The notes beneath the pieces are model-generated. The model was not told the DNA's origin. It saw nothing but the letters and a program-made list of their open reading frames with translations, and searched no databases. This document shows positions 12,801-32,391 of a stretch of DNA of 64,000 bases, piece by piece. Location of the stretch: the NCBI GenBank assembly GCA_025345505.1, contig JANVCC010000130.1, positions 10,440,641 through 10,504,640 on the forward strand, in the 5' to 3' direction. Every line of letters starts with the position of its first letter. Positions within the stretch are counted from its first letter, which is position 1. The position numbers and the translations under genes are program-made. This DNA comes from Todiramphus chloris collaris. Its lineage: Eukaryota; Chordata; Aves; Coraciiformes; Alcedinidae.

Positions 12801-15800
12801 CACCTATAATGAAGAAATGAAATTCAGTGACTATTTCAACCACAAAAGGCAAAGAGGAGCTATTGTACACAAAAATTCATATACCAGTTTTCACTGGATT
12901 CAGCAAGACACGAGTCTGTACAAAGTGCTGTGGCAGTATCAGGCCATATTCACCACTGCAGCTGCTGGAGCTTTGAGGCTTGACTTGTGCTACATGTTAG
13001 GCCAGTTCCAATTTTCCAGTTCTTAATATTTTAGCTATTTGCTGGCAATGGTGGTGTAAAGGTCTTAGAGATTTCCTCTCTCGCGGATTAGCCAGTGATG
13101 ATTTTCCTTTGGAATCTAATGCCTAGTCTTAATCAGGCTAATCAGCTCCTGATATAAGCGCATTAAAAATACCAAGCTCAGAGAAGCTACATCTGCTCCT
13201 ATGAGGACTGCATGTGCTGCTAGAAATTATCTGCTGAGAGCAAATTTCACCAAAAAAACCCCAAAAAACAAAGGGTATTTTCCTGTGCTTGTCTTTGGCT
13301 CAGCCACATACACATTTCCCTCATGTCACAAGGTGTGCTCTGCCCTTCAGTCTGTGAAATGAGTGACTTGAATCAACCCAGGCCTGCTTAACTGGGTTAT
13401 TAGTGCCTTAGAGATGGGCATGCCTTCTGTTGACATCAGCAATGTCCTCAGTGAAAAACATACGCAAGCATTTTCAGTCCCACCTGCTCAAGACCCAGCA
13501 TACTGCAAGGGAGCATTTCAGCACATTTTGACACTTGGTAAATTACTGATCTCTACACAGTGCTATCAAAGACTGAGACTAATAAGAATTCCAAGATAAG
13601 CATTGGGGATGCTGTGATTGAGTAACTGATACATATCATATTTTTAACTGCATTTAGGTCAGTTAATCAACGGAAAACATTTCTCTCTTATCTGAAAGGG
13701 TAAAACTGAGAAGCAAATAAGAAACTAATCAAATACTTTTTATAGGCACTATTATATATTTGTTATTTATGATACAAAAAACATAGGGAAAAATCTGTTC
13801 TTGATATAAGAAAAGCTGTCAATAAATGGTTATGACAAAATGTGAGATAGAGGCTTTTTCAGTCTTTTAAAATAAACTCTCCTTAGCATTCTGTTGCCCA
13901 CTCCAGCCCAACAGAAAGTCCCTCCTTCCTAGATAAAACTTTTCAAGCTATATCACTTTGTGTCATGCTACACAATGTCAGTTGAGCTTGCTCCATGAAG
14001 CTTCAGGAATTTGTTAACATGCCTATGAAGATGTTATTGAAAATTTACTCAAAAAGAGAAGTTGTCTCAATTTATATGGTAACAAATTGTTTTTTTTCCC
14101 TGAGATGTCAATTTAATGGGAAAGAATGATTCAAAAGTATTGGGCAAAGAACAAATCAGTAGTTTTCTAGTTGTGCAGAGACAGAAACATGTTGCATCAC
14201 ACAGCAAGTCCTACAAAGACAATAAACCAATCCTCTCTATTGAATGGTGGGGAGCAAGGAAAATCTCCAAACCCAAAAGGCAAATGTGAGATGTCAAGAA
14301 CAACAAGGCAGAGGGTACTAAAACACTTGCCCCCCTTTCTGAGCTGAGATTTGTAGAAATTATTTCAAACTATAATCTAACAGGATGAGAAAAGTCCCCA
14401 AACTTTTTATCTAGAGGTGACGGGGACATAAGTTTATACTATTATTTCACTAGCTGGTTTCACTTATAATTTATCTCTGTTTTTGTAATAGATGCCAAGA
14501 AAACTTTGACCTTTCTCAAGGCCAAGAGGAACTTGAAGTGCTAATGGTTATCGCAAAGGACAGCTGGTGAGAGGACAGCTGTGGCTTACCTTTGGAAAAA
14601 AAAGCACAAACAATAGTACAGGTCAAAGATTAGAAGAGTCTCTCCCTTCTCCTGCTTCCAGGGTCAGTTTGGGTGTGGAAATAACAGAGTTGCCTCTGCT
14701 TTATGTATAGCCCCAGCTGGTCAGTTCACTAGCAGCAAACTGGGTGCAGCTCTGTGTTTCTGTGGGCTCTCCCTGGAAGGAGAGGACTATCGTGGGGCAA
14801 CCACACTGGTTGTACATGGAGCCTGGCTAGCCTTACTAACCCCCCATCTCTCAGAGCAGGGTTGAATGAGGATTTCCTGACCTGGAAGGAAAATGAGCAG
14901 CACAGGGAGACTGAGACATGGTACAGAGTCATTGTACAACTCCATGAGACCCAGCCCTGTTCTGGCACAATCAGCACACAGGCAGCCTAATAAACTTCAC
15001 CAGGTGCAAGTTAGCTCCTGCACAGACATTTTCTAGTACCCAGATTCTCTGAGTTTTCCCAATATCTGAGTTTTACCATTAAACTGAATATCAGATTGTT
15101 GAGTGGTGATAGACAAATTTTTCAACCAAGTATTAGTTTTGGCTTACTTCACAGTAAAGCTGATCTACTATGACATTTCTGTGTCAAGTCTTGCAAAAAA
15201 TAAGCTTGCTATTCAGAGAAACTTGGTGCTTTAGATTATTGTTGGTTGAAGAAGTTTCAACAATTAATTCTTCCACTACTTCTCAAAAATTATTTCAAAA
15301 ATAAAGGTTAAAAGAGATGTGAGCATGCTGCTGAACTTCCATTTACACACATATCTGGAGGCATCAGCAATATCTACACATTGCACTAAGATGCAATAGG
15401 TCAGCAGTAGGGTACATCTAAAATCCTGATCTCCTGGTTTGTCCATTCTTTTCCTTATAAAGGTGTCTTGGGAAGATCCCACTGTTTCTACACTTCCAAA
15501 ATCCTGACACAGGCCCCCTTCTGCTCCTTCTCCTCTCAGCTCTTTACCTTCAGGACAAGCTCAGAGTAAACATAACAGAGAGCCTTCTGTTAAATGCTTC
15601 TTGGAGTAAGAGCAGGTGACAGAGCTTATTAGAATAGGTAGAGGATTTAATTGCTGTTTGTAAGAAAACATTTAGAGTTTGTAAGAAGCATTTAGAGAAA
15701 TGCTATCTTGGTGATTTCCACAAACCAACTCATGGAGAATCACTAAGAACTTCACGCACTACCTGACACGTAACACAGACAAACATGGTTTAGTAGGTCA

Positions 15801-17431
15801 CTGATTCAGTGGTTTTCCAGAACATGTCAGGTTTCTTGGCTCTGTTCTAGTGAGTTCTCACATCCGTGCAACAGCTACATTATATATGGAATGGTTTTTG
15901 CCCCTGTTTCCTTATTCTACATGACTTGATTTCTACTTTCTATTTAGACCTGCATTACCCCCAACTGAGAGATCTGTTCCCCCATTAGTCCATTTCTTTC
16001 AGTGGTAATGTGACTGCTAGCTCTAAGCACAGTGATAAAGCTGTATCTCAGCCCTGCCCTTTCTTGTAGCTCATATTAAGATTTATTTTTTTTTAATAAT
16101 AATTACTATCTAGTCCTTAACAAAATTAGTGAAATACATTTTACTCCGGTTACAGACTAAGAACATTAGAAGGTTTCTTGTCAGCTCTGTAGGCTTTTTC
16201 ACACTTTCTATATCATGACATGTTTATGTTATTTCTCAAATGGTTTCTGTGAATATTTTAAATAATTCCTCATTAAATCTATTGAGAAGCTAAATAATGG
16301 GTTAGTAAAACAGCAGAAATGGAAATGGTAGAAGCTGAAAATATATATTCAGTTCCTTTCTTTTATATATAGTTCATAAAAAGCACATTTAGAAAGGTCT
16401 GATGATTCATGAAATGCTCACTAGAACACACACACATTTTAAACATTTCTAAAGAGGAAAAGAAAAGTCTTAAAAATACAGAAATCATCACACTTTGTCT
16501 TGTTGGTTACCCATCTTTCATGGAAACATTTCTAGGATACATTTTGTATGGCTACAAAGACATCCAAACCAAAAACATTTGCACTATTTTACAAGCTTGA
16601 TCCAGAAGTTGAAGTCAGTAGGAATAGTAACTTTAGTAGGCTTTGGAAGAAACAACATAAGGTTCAATTCTAAGGTTTCATAGCCCTAAAAGATACAGAC
16701 ATGGAGATACTTACAATCAGGGAAATAAGACTTGATTAAAGAATTGCTGGTGAGCTTACTCCATACATCACAACATCACACGGAACTGCTCTATTAGAGA
16801 GCTAAAATGTCAACATGTCTAATTTTAAAGAAAGTCTCACTTCAGCTTTGTCTGTTTCACAAGATGACAAGCACAGTATTGAATATTCCTGTGTATTTGA
16901 TAGTAAAGATCAGTAAGTCCTGGAAACACATTAAACCTTGTCACAAACGAAGATAAAGATGGATGGCTTTTGTTACCAAAATTGTCAGCATGTTTCAATA
17001 GCTATTTCATTTAATTGATAAGGCTGGATTCCAAAGCCCAAAACTTTCAGAGCAAGCAACAATACCTGGAACATGCCTTAAAGATACAATGTGTCACCTG
17101 CATACCTGCTTAGTGAGAGACAGTCAAAAGTCTAGTACAATTTTACTGGAGAACTTCAACAAATGATGCTAATATTAATCATTCCATCTGTCAATGATGT
17201 CAGAACTTAGATATACAGAGAGAAATGTCAATAACCTTTTAATGAAAATATATAGCAATAAGGCATGGATTTCACTGCAATCTTTGTTATTTATTTAATT
17301 ATTTTTAAATTTAACAGTTTGGGGATTCTATCAAAAACAGGTTCTATTTCAGAACTGCTTTCTTTATATAGTGAAAAATACAAAAAGAGGTTAAATGAAA
17401 CTTGTAGAACTTCAGTGAATTCATGCCATAA

Positions 17432-17467
17432 TAGCTAAATTATATTGAAGTAGCTAAATTATATTGA
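17432..17467. repeat. 19-bp-period tandem duplication
   Basis: TAGCTAAATTATATTGAAG is followed directly by TAGCTAAATTATATTGA, a near-perfect local duplication within intron 8. Confidence 0.9.
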
Positions 17468-20400
17468 TCAGCATGGAATGTATGGGTTCGATCTCATCAG
17501 TGATAACTGGAAAGCTAAATGCGAGAGGAAAAGCTTAGAGTGAAAAGGTCCTGTTTGCAGTGGCACCAAGAGGTAAAAGTACATTTAGCCAGCTGACTTC
17601 TTCATCAGTTACAGCCAACTAATGTCCTTGACAAGGATACTGTTCTCCAAATTCAAAACGGCCTCCACAAGGACAATGTACCATGCTTGAAATGGCATAA
17701 ATATGCAATGCTCATTAAGCTTAGTTAAATGAGCATATCAGATGCAGGACATGGCCCCGAGAGCAGGAAGATATATACATATATCTGTATATATGTACCA
17801 ATACCACTCATTAAACAATGAACACATATATACACAAATATGGCATGTTTACAAAACCCACAGAAAACAGAACAATGCAGAACAAAAAAGCAAACACAGG
17901 TAATAAGTTAATAATGACTTAATTACCCTTTTTGTAAAGGGCATCACGTTTAAATACAAAAAGAAATATACCTGATTTAGGAAAAAAACAAACTGTTAAA
18001 AACACATGAAATGTATTTTTTCATGGAGTGCAGAGACAGATTAGACCTGGGTCTTGTGGTAGCCAGTAGCCTGCCTCATTAAACAAGCTCAAAGACATCT
18101 TGCAGGTTCAAGATCACCATCAACACAAGTACATTCCTGGTAGATAAAAACACAACATATTCATAGCCAAAGACTGAGAAGAATCATCCATGGATCTCTA
18201 ATGAGACAAAGGGCCATTTGCACTCAGTAAAGCAAGTTGTCAGAATAAAGTCATATTTTGTTTTGTTTTTTGAAATAATAGTTCTGAAGAAATTTTGTGC
18301 TCCAGCAGCTTTGCATTGCTTGGGTGAAGCACATCCAACTTACCTGACTGAACAATTCAGAGCAATTAAATAGTATATGGCTGCATATCTTGTTTATTAG
18401 TGGTGACTCGGTTAACAACCTACCCTGCTTTTCAAGAATAAACTCTTTCTCTTAATATACTGATAAATACATACTATTAATGAACTGGAATTCAGAATAC
18501 AACTCTTTAAACAATATCAGAATAGAAAAAAATATCTAGGTCCTAGTAATGTTGATTTTTTAATCTATAAAATCCTTCGCCAAGGACAAATGACAAAAAC
18601 TGTCCACTGGATGACCCGAGATCTACAAAGCACCTTCCTAGCAAAATTCAGGACAGAGCTGACAGTGTTCATCAAAAGAAGCTGTGCTTTCCTCTGTGTT
18701 CAGATTTCTAACAATCCCACTGTTTGAAAATTGAGAAGTGCATAAAAAAGCAAAGTTCCTCAAAAATCTCCTCACAGATTTCTGACATTGGTACTTACGC
18801 TCAAAAGAAAAGCTGGAACTATTTTTGGCAAAATATCCCTAAACAAACAAAAAATATGCACAGCTAAAGACCTTGAACTTAAACCATTTTCAGGACATGG
18901 CAAAAGAAGACACAAACTCACTATCAAAAAATAATTCTCCCTACCTTTCCAATGGCGTAAGGTGCTCAGGCTCATTTCTGCTAACAGCCTCAGCTGTGGA
19001 GAATAGTGTCAGCCTGAGCCTCTCTCAGTCATTTTCCCAGCCCCTTCATCAAAAGGGGAGGGTAAAGACAGCTTCAATTCCTACCAAGGGCTTCTACCCA
19101 TAATATTGCTTTTGAAGATGCTTTCTCGTATCTTCATGCTACCTAAACAACATGAAGCAGCAAGTAGCAGGAACCAAAGCCAAGAACCTTGCCCTGCTTG
19201 ATAAATTCCATTTTAACAATATTTTAAGGAAAATACATAAGAAGGAACACAAGCTTCTGATTATACAGAGAACAACCTTTTACAGAATAATTCTGAAAAT
19301 CATATCCTAAACACTGCACTTTGAAAAAGTTCAAAATCCAGAACTAAAAAATTAAAGTAGCAGTAGAGCATATTCCTCATCCCTTGTGCCAGGAGAGGTT
19401 ACTCAACACCTCACACGGCCTGTCCCAAGTCCTTAACTCCCTGTAATGCAAAGGACCACCCTACTTGGCAGACCCTCTGCTTCTTGTAGTGTTAAACTGT
19501 GTTTCTGCTACATCAAAGAGATCAATATCTTTCCAGATTTCTGATCTATTTTTCACGGGTGAAACTTTCAGTATAAAGACAACTCTTAAGCAATTCTCCT
19601 TGAGTTCCAACTTGAAGACTTAATCAGAAGACTTCCTAGGACCTTCATATTTGGGTGACTGGGTTTAGTATAATTTTCCTTGTTAGCTTTAAGAAAGAGT
19701 TTCTGCCTACAGATGCTGTAAGTTAGCTCTTAGAGATGCTACTAGGAACTCTCTATAGGAATTTCCTTCAACATAGATTCTCTGTATATTAAGTTAAATT
19801 TAATGGTAAGAATGCAAACCAACAAACAAAAACCAGTTATCTGTATTGTACTGTTATTTGTATTTGATTTGCCTGTAAGCACAGAGCTATAGGAAACTAA
19901 TATTGGATGATTTTTATATTGAGTATATACTATATACTCTTTATTATTTATGAGGCGGTGAGCTTAGTGTTTGAGCAGTTGCTGTACTATTGTATGGAAT
20001 TCGTTGTGCTGTCTTTACCTTCAATGTTAGTCTCTTCTTTTAAGAATCAAATACAATTCTGTAAATCAGCCTTGAAAGACACCTGAAAAGCAAGCAAACT
20101 TTCAGGTTTAATGTACTTTCAGGAATGAGCAACTCCACAAAATAACTTGATTTTTGCAATGTTTTTGCACATGAAAACCAATAAAATCTAAATTCTACAA
20201 AACAGAAACTTGGGATTGGAATAAACTAGCTAGTTCTGTTGAAGCCCATGAGGCTGGCCTGGGTTATGCCAATTAAGCATTTGACCTCAGCTGGGCTTTG
20301 ACTTTGAGATAAATGTGTCACATTTTAAGGTTACTTTCCCTTTTGCTATTTTAATAAAGTACAATATATGACTGTAGAGAAGGGAAAAGATTTGCTCTTA

Positions 20401-23400
20401 TGATCTGATTTCCTAGGAAATTTTAAAATACTTTACTATTCAAAGGGATTCTAAATAATGAAATCTGCTTTGTGGTATCTACAAGTGTAAACAATATGGA
20501 AAAGGAACATCTACCACCATTTGTTTGGGGGGCACTCAGTGAAGGAGAGACTTTGAGGCAGATCATAGCTGCCCCCTGTTTAAGGGACAGTGCTGCAGCC
20601 ATTAGTTACTCTCCATCTCACAATCCTGTTGGGAAAGCTTTTCCTTCAGGTGGTCCATCATCCACACAAGGATCTTGACTGATTTAATCTTAAGCTAAAA
20701 TTACAGAACTTCATATTTAAGTTTTAGAATTTCCATGCTAAAATTACCAACAGAGAGAAAAGTGGTACCAGAGCAACCACAGCAGACTTCTTCTGTCTTG
20801 TTCTTTCCTTGAAGAAGTCAAGAGAAGCATAATTCAGATTTGGGACTGTGGGATATTAAGACACATCAAGTGACTTTATATTGAAGGGAGTTTGAACACA
20901 ACTGCAAAGGAAAGGTCATTTTAATACAGTGTTACACAGTGAAAAAAACAGCCTTAGCCTTTCTATATGCCCTGACTTCTTCACATGAAAAAAGCCACAT
21001 GCAAAAGCAGACTGGAATTGTGTTGGGCACATACTGGCTGGATCTATCAGAAGAATAAAGTGTAAAAATGATGGAAAACAGCAGAAGAAAAGAAGAAATG
21101 TGCAGCAAAGGTAAAAGCATACGACCCAAGGGAAATGGAACACGACGCTTTGGAAATTAATTGAGTGGTATTGTTAGCCACAGTGCTTAGGAGCCATTAC
21201 TTCAATTATAAAGCCGACATAAATTTATACTGCTATAGCTTTAAGTCAGAGGGACATGTATGCTAATTTAAAGTTGAGGGCAGTCAAGTGGACACCGAGT
21301 AGGAAATAGCAATTTCTTTCTTGAGAGCTCTTTAATTCAGATGGTTTTCACTAGTGAGTCTTCATGTCAGGGTCTTCCTCTGAAGAAGGCAGCAAGAAGT
21401 AATCCCATGTTTCCTTTACCAGGTAGCCAGCAGCAGTCAAAACTGGGGCCAGAGTATGATGAAGGTAGCACTGAGTCCAGAACAAGGTGCAAGAGAAAGA
21501 CAGGCACAGCTCGCCTACTGCTTGGGAAGCATGGAGCAGGGGACCCTGACCAGTTTCTCCCTCTACCAACTTCAGCTTATAGTGTCCAACAAATACATAC
21601 CCAGGTACAGGCTCCCAGATCCCACAACACTGGGAGTTAATGAAAGAATAGGGAAGCCTGCACATCACATGGGTGAAATACTCATGGTGAGGGAAATAGT
21701 TCACAAATTTAAAAGAAAAAAGCTCAAACCTGATTGCATTTAATTTAGGATTCATTGCTCCTCCACTTCTGAGGACATGACTTCAAGCCAAGCCATACTC
21801 TTCTCCATAACATTTGAGTTTGGATGCTGTTCTTTTGCATCCTCACACAAAGATGGAGGTGTGGGTTGCTACATTTCTTGCTGGCTTGCTTGACTGCACA
21901 GATATCTGAGAACAGAAACTGTTTCTGATACAAGGCTTTTAAATATTCTCTATAAAAGCAGCAGTATAATATTCTTCACTGTTCCTTACTGTCATGAAAC
22001 AGATAATGAGACAGATGGCAAAAAAAGTCCTAGTTGGTGCATCGCTCCTTTGATCTGTTAACAACAATAAGAAATCTTCCAGAAACTGGTAAGAACAATG
22101 CTGAAGAATTTCCTACCTAATCCTCAAACTGATAATAACATGGGCCCTGCTAATACTGGAACCTGAGTGCTCAGAAGAATCTCTGGTTTGAACTTGTCAG
22201 TCTCACAGTCTGAGACTAAGACCGTGTGATGACACAGAATTCTGACAGATGCATTCAGAAAGCTGGGACTATTGCAGAATCATAAGAACAATTGTCATAT
22301 AAATCACTAATACTGTCTCAAGACCCTTGTACTCTGAATATGTGGAGAAGTGCCTGAAGTACCAGGTATGACTGCAGACAATTATTATTTTCTGGAAAAT
22401 TCTACTTTTCAGGCTACTTCATCCTTTGGCCACTGTTACTGGAAAAAAGTTAGAGACTGTGTCAGGTTTTCTTAATTTGTGGTCCATGCAACTATGATGC
22501 CCTGTGAGATCAGATGCTGGTCCATGAAAATAGTGAAAAAAAAATTTAATGCACAAAGACAGTCAGGATCCAAAGACCCTACTTCAAAGATCACGTAATT
22601 TACCATTTTACTAACAATTTTGCAATACAGTAACTTGAATTTACCTGTCTGTTGACCATAGGGCTTTTTTAAGTCATTACTTCTTCCAACCACTAAACTG
22701 CATTTACAATATACAGTCAGATTTCTTCACACAAAGGTCCTTGGACTAAAATCTAGTTCTCCTTGGTCTGGCACTCTTGTAAATAGAACATGGGAAGTAC
22801 AATTAGAGTTAGAAGAGTATTGCAAATTGCATGTTAGAAGATTGCTATTCTTGGGCCTAGATCCTTGCATTTCCAAACTGGGGAATTTGGCTATACAGAA
22901 AATGCAAAATCCAGTTCTTTCAAGAGGTGTAAGTTGTCCATCAGAAAGAAAATCATCCTTATTCTGTAGTAGGATGAAGAGGAAAGAATACAAGAGACAC
23001 TGCCAGTGTTTAGGAAACAGATTCCCATCGACAGGGTAGAAAACGAGCACCTGGTCTTCCATTGCCAATAGAATACAAAGAAATTACTGAAAGATCAGTA
23101 CCATTTACTGTATATGTTTTAAAGCCTTTGCTTCTTTCCTTCTCTCTGCCTTTTTCTCCCCGGGAGCCAGCTCTTTGATTTATTTACTGCAACACTCCTT
23201 AGGAAAATGTCTTGTTTAGACTCTCCAGTTTTACACTTGTCCTCTGAGTGGGTGTAACTTGCATGGCACTACTCAAAGACTGTGATATTGCTGGCACTGA
23301 GAGATATAACATACGACAGGGTATCGCTCAGCTTTCCAGAATAAACATTTACTTGAGCAGAAACCACTTTATGGGTTTTAGTTTATATATTTTCTACTTA

Positions 23401-24142
23401 TGCTTTTTGTGTATAACAAATTTCAAAACAAAGAATGAAAAAATTTACTATCAGACAAGAGTGTGCATATTTAAAGGCTAAATGTTCTGCTCAGGTGCAG
23501 AAGAAAAGCAACTTTTAGCTTGTTTGTCACAAGAAGAAAGATGTCACAACCTTTGAAATGGCATTCCAGTTCGCAGTTCTTTTCTACATCTTGTTCAAAG
23601 CAGGTACTACATTTTGGCAGGAAACAAAGAGCAAAAGCTTCCTGCAAAGATAAACTCTGTGACTCAATTTATATAAACTAAACCTTCTGTGAGTTTAACA
23701 GTACCCTTCAGAAAAACCTGATTAAATGCTCTAGGGTGAGCAGAAGACAGATGCTGTGTAAGCTCCTTGTGCACTGCCAATCACTCCCTCACTTGTCCTC
23801 AGAAATCTGACTCCTCTGCTCCGTTGGGTTTGTGTCTTCCATGGGGACTACCAACACAACCATCAGACTAGGCACCACCCAGGCACAGGGGTGGCCGCTT
23901 CTGTGGATGCCAGTAGGACTACACCCACCTCTACCACAGCAGGATTTTCCGCACTGCATCTGGAACCAGTTTGGGCCACTGCTGGCAGAATGTCATCTCC
24001 TGCTACAGGTGACACAGGGGGAGACATTTTGCTTTCCAGGTCTCAAGAAGATGCCCAAATTAGATTGCATCTGCAGTGCTGGGAGGGTCTCCTGCTCTGC
24101 TAACCACTCAGCACCACATGCACCCAAGGAAAAAATGTTTAC

Positions 24143-24333
24143 CTGGTGTGGCCACGGTTAACCTTTTTTCCTTGCTGAGACGGTGCCCATGGATGAATTC
24201 ACTCATGGAAGGGGGGCCCCTCAGAAGATATGATTCTGTGGAGGCGGGATGAGGGGGGGCTCTTAATAATTTCTGGAGGTAGGTCCCTGAAGTCCTGGGA
24301 TGGCTCTGATCACAAAGGGAAGGTGAGAATAGT
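24143..24333 (-). CDS. BICD1: BICD1 exon 8 (long-isoform tail, part 1)
   Basis: The 191-bp exon enters in phase 2 and leaves in phase 1. The acceptor is CTCCTGCAAG|ACT, a weak AAG type, and the donor CCAG|GTAAAC. The first base completes the Arg codon left open by exon 7. The peptide reads LFSPSLCDQSHPRTSGTYLQ, then a stretch ending RGPPSMSEFIHGHRLSKEK, then RLTVATP. It aligns without gaps to the tail of mammalian BICD1 as I know it, which has the same SPSLCDQS, STES, GPPSMSEFI and HRLSKEKRLTVA blocks. The region is Pro/Ser-rich and probably disordered. Its function is not well defined. This exon is not obvious as an open frame because it lacks an early Met. Confidence 0.95.
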
Positions 24334-24381
24334 CTTGCAGGAGATCCAAGAAAAATACATATGGAAACAAAAGAGTTTTAC

Positions 24382-24387
24382 TTTAAT
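24382..24387 (-). promoter_or_regulatory. Possible polyadenylation signal (ATTAAA) for short isoform
   Basis: ATTAAA on the minus strand lies about 880 bases after the read-through stop of exon 7 and about 50 bases before exon 8. It is the only common variant I noticed in intron 7. It could end a short BICD1 mRNA, but a hexamer alone is weak evidence. Confidence 0.2.
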
Positions 24388-24947
24388 TACCTTTCAAAGC
24401 CTCATGAATGACAACATCACGTTAATTTGCTTAATAGGTAAAAATCAACTAGTGTTGCCACCCCACATCATTTCCACAGCAGGGCACCTTGCCTGCAGTG
24501 GAAATCCTGGTTCATATTAGGGGAGGAGGAGATAAGGTTGAGTTATAGCTCAGCATCCTGGAGTTGACATGTACAAAGCTCCTTGAACATTCTCTTGCTT
24601 TTGCATTGCAACTAGAGCATACAAGAAAAGGGAATCATTATCTAGGACTTCTCTAACAGAGAGTCCTCTTCATCTTCAGAACTGTGGAGATCCCTGCACC
24701 TATAGAGCTTTGGAAGGGCAGTCACAAGATGAGAACTCTCTGCTTGAATAGTGAAATATTTGCATTAGGATACGAATGGCAGCCACCTCCCTTCAAAAGG
24801 TTGCTTGATTCCACGTAGAAAAATTGATCTGAGTGAACCCATCCAGATTCTTTTTTGCATTGATGAGGATCAAGTGAGCACCAGAGCTTAACAAAGAAAT
24901 GCAGTTTCTTTTGTGTTAAGCGCTGAAATGTTCATAGAGCACAATCC

Positions 24948-24969
24948 TTTTTTTTTTTTTTTTTTTTTT
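24948..24969. repeat. T22 homopolymer
   Basis: An uninterrupted run of 22 T on the plus strand (A on the BICD1 transcript) in intron 7. On the transcript it could be primed internally by oligo-dT and mimic a polyadenylated end. Confidence 0.95.
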
Positions 24970-25263
24970 CAGATGCTCATTACGGAAAACCTTAAGGAAA
25001 ACTTGTTAAAAAAATAACATTCACACTAATATTAAAGACATACAAGATGAACTGAGACACTGACAGAATATAGTTCAAAACACTGTGTTAAGGAGGAGGA
25101 AATAACATAGTAAGTGGGTCAGAACCACAAGTTGCCAGGCTTTGAATTTCATATTCATATCTTCCCCACCTCCTTCTCCCCAGCCAAAGTAGATAAAAAA
25201 AAATTTTAAAAGGAAAAAAAAAAGAGATAAAGAATTCTCATGTTTACAATTCAGTGAACAACT

Positions 25264-25315
25264 TTAATGAAAGTCTGGCCACTGCACTGTACTGGAAAGA
25301 TCACTGCATGCATAC
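25264..25315 (-). CDS. BICD1: Alternative end of BICD1: read-through of exon 7 donor
   Basis: When the exon 7 donor at 25315-25314 is not spliced, the reading frame continues for 16 more residues ([16 protein letters not shown]) and ends at TAA (25266-25264). The resulting protein would keep the whole cargo-binding coiled coil but lose the tail of exons 8-10. With about 142 missing N-terminal residues its length would be near 877. Shorter BICD1 isoforms are known in mammals, but I cannot state that this exact end is used there. A 16-codon open extension is not strong evidence by itself, since it has a near-even chance of being open. No AATAAA was seen on the minus strand in the following 300 bases. 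Confidence 0.5.
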
Positions 25316-25633
25316 CTTTTCCTCTGAGTGCCACTGCTGACCAGTAAGTTTGGTTGCTGTGGGCCCTGACTATGCAGGAGGAAAGTGTCTATGCTTGGCA
25401 CGGTGGCTGATGCCTCCTCACTTACTTTAGGGCTGCCGATCTTGCTCTTTCCAAGCTTGCCTTTGCTGCGTCGGGACTGCTCATGGTCAAACTCTAAATC
25501 CTCCAGTCGCTGGGTTAGGGCAAGTTTTTGCTGGATAGCCATGCGCAACAGAGAGTTTAGGGTCTTCTTCTCATCCTCTGCAGCTGCTAGCTGCCTCTGC
25601 ATCTCATCCAGCTGCGTGACGTACTCATCACAC
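25316..25633 (-). CDS. BICD1: BICD1 exon 7 (end of cargo-binding coiled coil)
   Basis: As an internal exon it is 318 bp, entering and leaving in phase 2. The acceptor is TTCCCAG|GTG and the donor AAAAG|GTATGC. It encodes [20 protein letters not shown] and then the [20 protein letters not shown] block, the hallmark of the BICD cargo-binding domain. A basic segment follows ([20 protein letters not shown]), then a Ser/Pro-containing region ending SSGTQRKR. The donor departs from GTAAGT at several positions. If it is not used, the frame runs on to a nearby stop; see the separate entry for that alternative end. Confidence 0.96.

Positions 25634-32391
<6,758 letters not shown>

Larger units (their letters stand above)
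9789..24142 (-). other. BICD1 intron 8
   Basis: At 14.4 kb this is the largest intron complete in the window, from donor CCAG|GTAAAC to acceptor TTCTTGTAG|ATT. It holds a short CR1 end at about 9965-10036, a possible CR1 remnant near 12740-12800, a 19-bp-period duplication near 17432, a short AT dinucleotide tract near 17770, and a patch of higher GC with overlapping frames on both strands (21341-21755). A patch near 14640-15000 is also GC-richer, without a recognisable product. Confidence 0.85.
24334..25315 (-). other. BICD1 intron 7 (or 3' UTR of short isoform)
   Basis: This 982-bp interval separates exons 7 and 8. Its donor GTATGC and acceptor CTGCAAG are both weaker than those of the upstream introns, which fits optional splicing. 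It contains a 22-base T run on the plus strand (24948-24969). In the short isoform its first part would be the end of the coding sequence and 3' UTR. Confidence 0.85.

Noticed and set aside
1-23000. Exons of FGD4, the gene that follows BICD1 in mammals
   Set aside because: The BICD1 coding end lies at 3170 and its UTR fills the left edge. No FGD4-like domain was seen, so it should be further left.
23862-24005. First candidate for the exon following exon 8 (frame beginning DDILPAV)
   Set aside because: It fits phase but shows little resemblance to the mammalian BICD1 tail. The exon at 9713-9788 matches that tail residue by residue and continues correctly into 3170-3257, so it is the better call. 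The first candidate is kept only as a low-interest alternative.
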